The notes under the pieces were generated by a model. That model was not told where the DNA came from. It ran no database searches and saw nothing but the letters and a program-made list of their open reading frames with translations. The position numbers and the translations under genes are program-made. This document shows, piece after piece, positions 39,264 to 42,888 of a DNA stretch of 42,888 nt. Origin of the DNA: Chrysochromulina tobinii (Eukaryota; Haptophyta; Prymnesiales; Chrysochromulinaceae). Where the stretch lies: NCBI GenBank assembly GCA_001275005.1, contig JWZX01002747.1:1-42888 (forward strand), written 5' to 3'. How positions within the stretch are numbered: position 1 is the first letter of the stretch; each line of letters begins with the position of its first letter.

Positions 39264-39364
39264 ACTGCGTCCTTTCGCCTTTTGGCCGCTCCGCTCTGCC
39301 AAGCACCGGCAGCGGGTACGCTCTGCATGCATACCCATGACGTCACGCTCCGTCATGCGCGCTC

Positions 39365-39781
39365 TCAGTGGATGAGAAGGTGCGCGGGCGCCTTGCTCGG
39401 CGAGGCCGGCGCCTGCGACTCGAGCTCATCCAGGGTCGGTCCAGGCATCTTCCAATAGTTGTACGAATTGTAGCTCTCCTCGACCGAGACCCTCTTCGAA
39501 CCTTGGCGCCAGAAGTTGAACTCATTGTAATCCTCAGCATCCTCCTCGCCACGCGTCGCCTGGTGCGGGCTGCCCGAGAAAGGCCGCTTGAACTCCGCGT
39601 CCACATCCACGGGCGCTACCACGAAGAGGCCTGCCTTCTTCTCGGGTGAGACGGGCGGCGTCGCGACGCTACCGATCCCGCGCCCGCTCATGCCGCCGGT
39701 GAAGATTCCCAGGATGGCTTTGCCTGCTTGGTCCGTCAATTCTGTGACGGGCTTCAGGAAGTTGGCTGGGGTCGTGGACAT
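39365..39781 (-). CDS. small protein of unknown function with aromatic N-x-(F/Y)-W motifs
   Basis: The start is the ATG of MSTTPANFLKPV (39781), giving 138 residues. The protein has a Gly-rich stretch (GIFTGGMSGRGIGSV), an acidic patch (GEEDAEDY), and two similar motifs, YNEFNFWRQG and YNSYNYWKMP, about 20 residues apart. It is probably largely disordered with two short binding motifs. No family is recognised and no targeting signal is clear. The longer upstream frame (MKFQCQNCYQ...) is unlikely to be used. Confidence 0.55.
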   Translation of the reverse strand: MSTTPANFLKPVTELTDQAGKAILGIFTGGMSGRGIGSVATPPVSPEKKAGLFVVAPVDVDAEFKRPFSGSPHQATRGEEDAEDYNEFNFWRQGSKRVSVEESYNSYNYWKMPGPTLDELESQAPASPSKAPAHLLIH

Positions 39782-40185
39782 TGGAACGGAGCGCTCTCGG
39801 CGATGACACCTTCTCGACGAGGCTTGCGTCGCTTTGCAACGAAACTTGCCAAGTTTGAACGATTGGTAACAGTTTTGACACTGGAATTTCACATTGTCAT
39901 AGAGACGGGGCTGGCGCGCGACTTGCCGCGCCTACTGAGGGGGAAAACCGGTCCGACTCCCAGAGTGACTGCCTTGGTGCTTGGTGTCGGTCCACGTCCA
40001 TGTCCCAACACCCACATGCCGCTGGCCGCTCATCCAACTGCTCTGTCCCCAATGTCTCTATCCCTGTCCGCCTCCTCTCCCCGAGCCGTCACCGTTCCGC
40101 CAGCCGCCGCCAGCCGCCGCGAGCCGCGCGCGCATCGCCCCTCGGTCTATCGCCTCCCCCTCCCTGCTGCCCTCCTCAGCCCTCA
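39782..40185. other. intergenic region, nothing recognised
   Basis: About 400 bp between two minus-strand genes, including GCCGCCGCCAGCC-type low-complexity repeats near 40092-40125. No gene seen. Confidence 0.4.
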
Positions 40186-41814
40186 TCAGCCCAGCATCTT
40201 CGATAGGCCGTCGGCGGCGGCGCCGAGCAGCCCACGCGCCGCCGGGGTCGCCGCCGGATCGGGCTGCATGCATTTCTCCCACTTGGAGCGCAGCAAGTCG
40301 TGGTCAAGGTCGCGACCGATGAAGACGCACTTGGAGATCTTTGGCTCGTCCTTGGCCCACGGCTCGAGCGCGGTCGTGTACTGGATCTGCTCATGGACGC
40401 CCTGGAAGATGAAGCGTGCGTCCCCCTCCTCCACAAAGGCGAGCACCCCCTTGGACCGGTAGAGATCCCTCGCCTTCGTGCGCAGCAGCTCGGACATGAA
40501 CGCGTTGAATTGGGCGGAAAGTAACGGCCGATCCGCCGTGAGCCCGAGAGACCCGACTCCCGACAGGTCGTGCTTCTTCCTGCGCTTGCGCACGCCCTCG
40601 TCGTGCCCGTGGGCCACGTCGGGCATGCACTCCTCCACTCCGCCCGCCGCGCTGCCGGAGCCACCGCCGGAGCTGTGCCCGTGATCACTCTGCTCGGCAT
40701 GGCCATGATCGCTGATGTCCGCGTGCCCGTGGTCGGTCTCGGCGCAGTCGGGGTCGTGGTCTGTCTCGTGCCCGTGCTCGACGGCATGGTCGTGCTCGGG
40801 TGTGCCGACCTCCGGGAAGTTCTTGTACGACTTGCCCGGCATCGGGATGAAGTTCATCGGTTCGAGCTCGACCTCATACTCGTCCAGGTTCGCGTTCATG
40901 CGCTCGATCGAGAAGGAGGCGATGTTCATCACTTTCTCGACCGGAACGCGCGATCTCTCCGTCTCGATGAGCTCGGCAAAGGAGTTGATCGAGTTGATCT
41001 GCTCCTTGAGCTCCTTGAGCTCCTCCTTGGTCACCAGGTCGATCTTGTTCAGCAGCACGCGGTCCGCGAACGCAATCTGGCAGACGCTCTCGTTGATCGC
41101 ATCCTCCTGACGCGCCTCGTTCAAGTGAGCTGCGACGTACTTGCAGTCGACGACGGCAATGACGCCGTCCACGCGGAAGTGGTTGGAGATCGAGGCGGAC
41201 TGCGTAAACGTCGCCACCACCGGCGCCGGGTTCGCCATCCCCGTCGTCTCGACGATCACGAGGTCAAAGTCGTGGCGCCGCTCCTTGAGCTGCGAGAGCG
41301 CCTTCAAGAGGTCGCCGCGCACCGTGCAGCACGCGCAGCCGTTGTCGAGCGAGATGATCTCCTCAGCGACGTTCAGGTTCTCCTTGACCAGCGCCGTGTC
41401 GATATCGACGCTGCCGAACTCGTTCTCGATGACGCACACCTTCTGCCCCGTCTTGTTGGTCAGGATGTGGTTGATGAGCGTGGTCTTGCCCGCGCCCAGG
41501 AAGCCCGTGATGATGGTGACAGGCGTCTTATCGGCGTCGGGCACGTCCTCCATAAACTCCTCCTCCTCGTCACGGATGCCGGGCTCGTCGAAGAGCTGCC
41601 GGACGACGCGGTCCTCGTCCGCGGGCGCAAAGATGAGCTTCTTGTCGTCGAGCAGCACCTGGTACGGCACGCACATGCCCTCGGGAAAGGAGCGCTGCGT
41701 ATAAAAGTGCTTGACGATAGTGCCAGCCTTCCACTGGCCGCAGTTGCACTCGACGCGAGTGCCGATTGGGAAGCGCAGCGTAATGGAGTCGACGTCTGCC
41801 AGTCTGATGGACAT
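40186..41814 (-). CDS. CobW/COG0523 (ZNG1-type) zinc metallochaperone GTPase
   Basis: The start is the ATG of MSIRLADVD (41814), giving 542 residues. An N-terminal about 70-residue domain (FPIGTRVECNCGQWKAGTIV...PYQVLLDDKKLIFAPADEDRVVR), which I have seen in algal and protist proteins, precedes a CobW GTPase. The GTPase shows P-loop TGFLGAGKTT, the metal motif CACC (in LDNGCACCTVRGDLL), ETTGMANP, and the base-recognition NKID. A His/Asp-rich linker (HDHAVEHGHETDHDPD...HGHADISDHGHAEQSDHGHSS) is typical of zinc-handling members. The C-terminal CobW domain follows (GVLAFVEEGDARFIFQGVHEQIQY). The role is probably GTP-driven delivery of zinc to client enzymes in the cytosol. The His-rich linker argues for zinc over cobalt. 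It is head-to-head with the gene at 42046. Confidence 0.9.
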   Translation of the reverse strand: MSIRLADVDSITLRFPIGTRVECNCGQWKAGTIVKHFYTQRSFPEGMCVPYQVLLDDKKLIFAPADEDRVVRQLFDEPGIRDEEEEFMEDVPDADKTPVTIITGFLGAGKTTLINHILTNKTGQKVCVIENEFGSVDIDTALVKENLNVAEEIISLDNGCACCTVRGDLLKALSQLKERRHDFDLVIVETTGMANPAPVVATFTQSASISNHFRVDGVIAVVDCKYVAAHLNEARQEDAINESVCQIAFADRVLLNKIDLVTKEELKELKEQINSINSFAELIETERSRVPVEKVMNIASFSIERMNANLDEYEVELEPMNFIPMPGKSYKNFPEVGTPEHDHAVEHGHETDHDPDCAETDHGHADISDHGHAEQSDHGHSSGGGSGSAAGGVEECMPDVAHGHDEGVRKRRKKHDLSGVGSLGLTADRPLLSAQFNAFMSELLRTKARDLYRSKGVLAFVEEGDARFIFQGVHEQIQYTTALEPWAKDEPKISKCVFIGRDLDHDLLRSKWEKCMQPDPAATPAARGLLGAAADGLSKMLG

Positions 41815-42045
41815 GTGTGCTCGGGAGCCGCGACGCACTTCGAGACACGTAAGTGGCAGCACTGCTGCCGATCCTCTGTGGGGAACGGGCAGGAACACAA
41901 TTTACCTGAAAGAGTCATCTTCCGAGTCACCCTGCGGTGAGTCGGCATTCGTGGTACGTGTAGTTTCGGCAATTTTGACTAATTTTGCCTGAAACCGTCC
42001 TGCTCCCGCGCTGTGCCCCCGCCGCCTACGCCGCACCACCGCACC
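41815..42045. promoter_or_regulatory. divergent promoter region
   Basis: About 230 bp separate two genes transcribed away from each other. No specific element is visible. Confidence 0.3.
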
Positions 42046-42332
42046 ATGACTTCGCGGGCAGCTCGTCGCGCGGCGGCGGCAGTTGGCGTCGCCGCCACCA
42101 TGACAAACGCGGCAGCTGCAGGTGATGCTACCGGCGCTGCTGCTGTCATACAGGCAACATCGCCATCTGATGCTTCTTCTTTGCCAGCGTCAGCACCGTC
42201 GCTTTCACGACGGCGCGCTGCGGCCTCCGGCACTGCCGCCGCCCCGGCCGCGGCGCCAGCTGCCAACGCAGCCGACGCCTCCGACGCTACTTCTGAGGAT
42301 CCATCCCCACGCAGCCAGCGCTCCAAGGCAGC

Positions 42333-42366
<34 letters not shown>

Positions 42367-42888
42367 GTCGCTCCAGCATCGGCCGATCCTACTGAAACGG
42401 CTTTGCGCCCCAGCCCCAGCCCCAGCAGCCGCCGCAGCAAGGCTTCGTTGGCCGAGGCGCCGGCCGCATCCTCGACGCGCTCGTTCGCTGCTCCCATGCC
42501 CATCGACGAAGCGATCCCTAAAATGGACATCGGGGACCAGGTGGAAGAGCTCCTCGAGGAGGAGGAGGAGGCGGCCGCCGCCGCTCCGAGCGCGGCGGCA
42601 GCGAATCCCGCGCGCGCTGCGCCTGCGCCTGCCGCTTCCGTTGCGATCGCCGCTCCCACGCCGGTCGCTCCCGCGCCGGGTAGCGCTTCCTTTCGCTCGC
42701 GCCGCGGCTCCTTGACGGCATCTCTAGGCAAGGCATCGGCGGTCGCTGCGTTCGCTGTCATCGGCGACAGTATCGATGCCTCTGTCGGCGGCGGCAGCGG
42801 CGGCGTGAGCGGCGGCGGCAGCTGCGGCGGCAGCGGCGGCGGCAGCGGCGGCGGCAGCGGCGGCGGCAGCGGCGATGCCGGCGGCGGC
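42046..42888 (+). CDS. low-complexity Ala/Ser/Gly-rich protein, 3' end outside the window
   Basis: An ATG at 42046 opens a frame that runs 281 codons without a stop to the window edge. It starts MTSRAARRAAAAVGVAATMTN and contains a poly-Ala run from GCA/GCG codons (about 42330-42363), SPSPSSRRSKAS, a more complex segment PMPIDEAIPKMDIGDQVEEL followed by LEEEEEAAAA, and a C-terminal GGGS repeat array (GGCGGCAGC, 42788-42880). The acidic helix may be a short interaction motif. The reverse strand is also open here, but its start and order look like a shadow of this GC-rich repeat. No function assigned. Confidence 0.6.

Larger units (their letters stand above)
38122..39364. other. long intergenic region with palindrome and CT microsatellite
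   Basis: I see no convincing coding sequence in these 1.2 kb. They contain a 33-bp palindrome (38478-38510), a TGAGTCTA/TGTTGAGTCTAC short repeat (38815-38862), and a CT dinucleotide run (about 39232-39259). Confidence 0.5.

Noticed and set aside
40570-41940. 456-codon plus-strand frame opposite the CobW gene
   Set aside because: The minus strand has P-loop, CACC, NKID and a His-rich linker. The plus-strand product is Val/Leu/Arg-rich with no family pattern.
41979-42761. Minus-strand Ala-rich frame at the right edge
   Set aside because: The plus-strand frame from 42046 is open to the edge and contains a complex segment (PMPIDEAIPKMDIGDQVEEL). The minus frame looks like its shadow.
1-42888. 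tRNA, rRNA or prophage features
   Set aside because: No cloverleaf, ribosomal or phage signature was recognised by eye on either strand.

Overview
The window reads as nuclear DNA of a GC-rich unicellular eukaryote, most likely a plastid-bearing alga of the haptophyte or a similar secondary-plastid type. The evidence is spliceosomal introns (GT-AG, one probable GC-AG), multi-domain signalling proteins (PP2C-kinase and PP2C-F-box fusions), a sterol 14-alpha-demethylase (CYP51), armadillo and kinesin-light-chain-type TPR proteins, a zinc-type CobW GTPase, and two proteins whose N-termini look plastid-directed. There are no operons, ribosome binding sites, CRISPR arrays, recognisable tRNA or rRNA genes, or intact transposons. 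The taxonomic call is inference.

Layout. 391-2120 (+): FAD monooxygenase with one short intron. 2217-5072 (+): PP2C phosphatase fused to a protein kinase. 5916-8835 (+): a second PP2C, fused to an F-box. 9327-9803 (-): small Ala/Glu-rich helical protein, possibly plastid-targeted. 10671-17105 (-): eight-exon gene for a 1,658-residue sterol-pathway fusion (SDR/NSDHL-like domain, then CYP51, then a complete NADPH-P450 reductase). About 17333-17770 (+): broken F-box gene. 18279-18878 (-): probable thylakoid-lumen protein. 19126-20730 (+): RING-TPR protein. 21086-22090 (+): GNAT acetyltransferase. 22357-23136 (-): hypothetical protein. 23253-36307 (+): nineteen-exon gene for a 3,359-residue armadillo protein carrying an EF-hand. 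37045-38121 (+): glycosyltransferase-like protein. 39365-39781 (-): small unknown. 40186-41814 (-): CobW/ZNG1-like zinc metallochaperone. 42046 to the right edge (+): low-complexity Ala/Ser/Gly protein.

Two things stand out. First, the CYP51 gene: spliced by eye, it gives one continuous frame joining a degenerate 3-beta-hydroxysteroid-dehydrogenase-like domain, a CYP51 with its diagnostic motifs and a full-length reductase, so electron donor and demethylase would be covalently coupled at the membrane. Second, the introns. In unrelated genes on both strands they are built from tandem units of about 10 to 72 bp, always in sense orientation. These units repeatedly carry donor-like (GTGAGTGC, GTACGTGG) and branch-point-like (CTGAT) words. 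Several introns start and end with a copy of the flanking exon, the footprint expected if introns arise or grow by tandem duplication across an AG|GT site.

Splice sites were placed by hand from GT/AG signals, reading phase and protein-family continuity. Both large gene models come out at exact multiples of three, but no transcript evidence was available. Several neighbours are head-to-head with short gaps (about 17105/17333, 18878/19126, 23136/23253, 41814/42046), which suggests shared bidirectional promoters.
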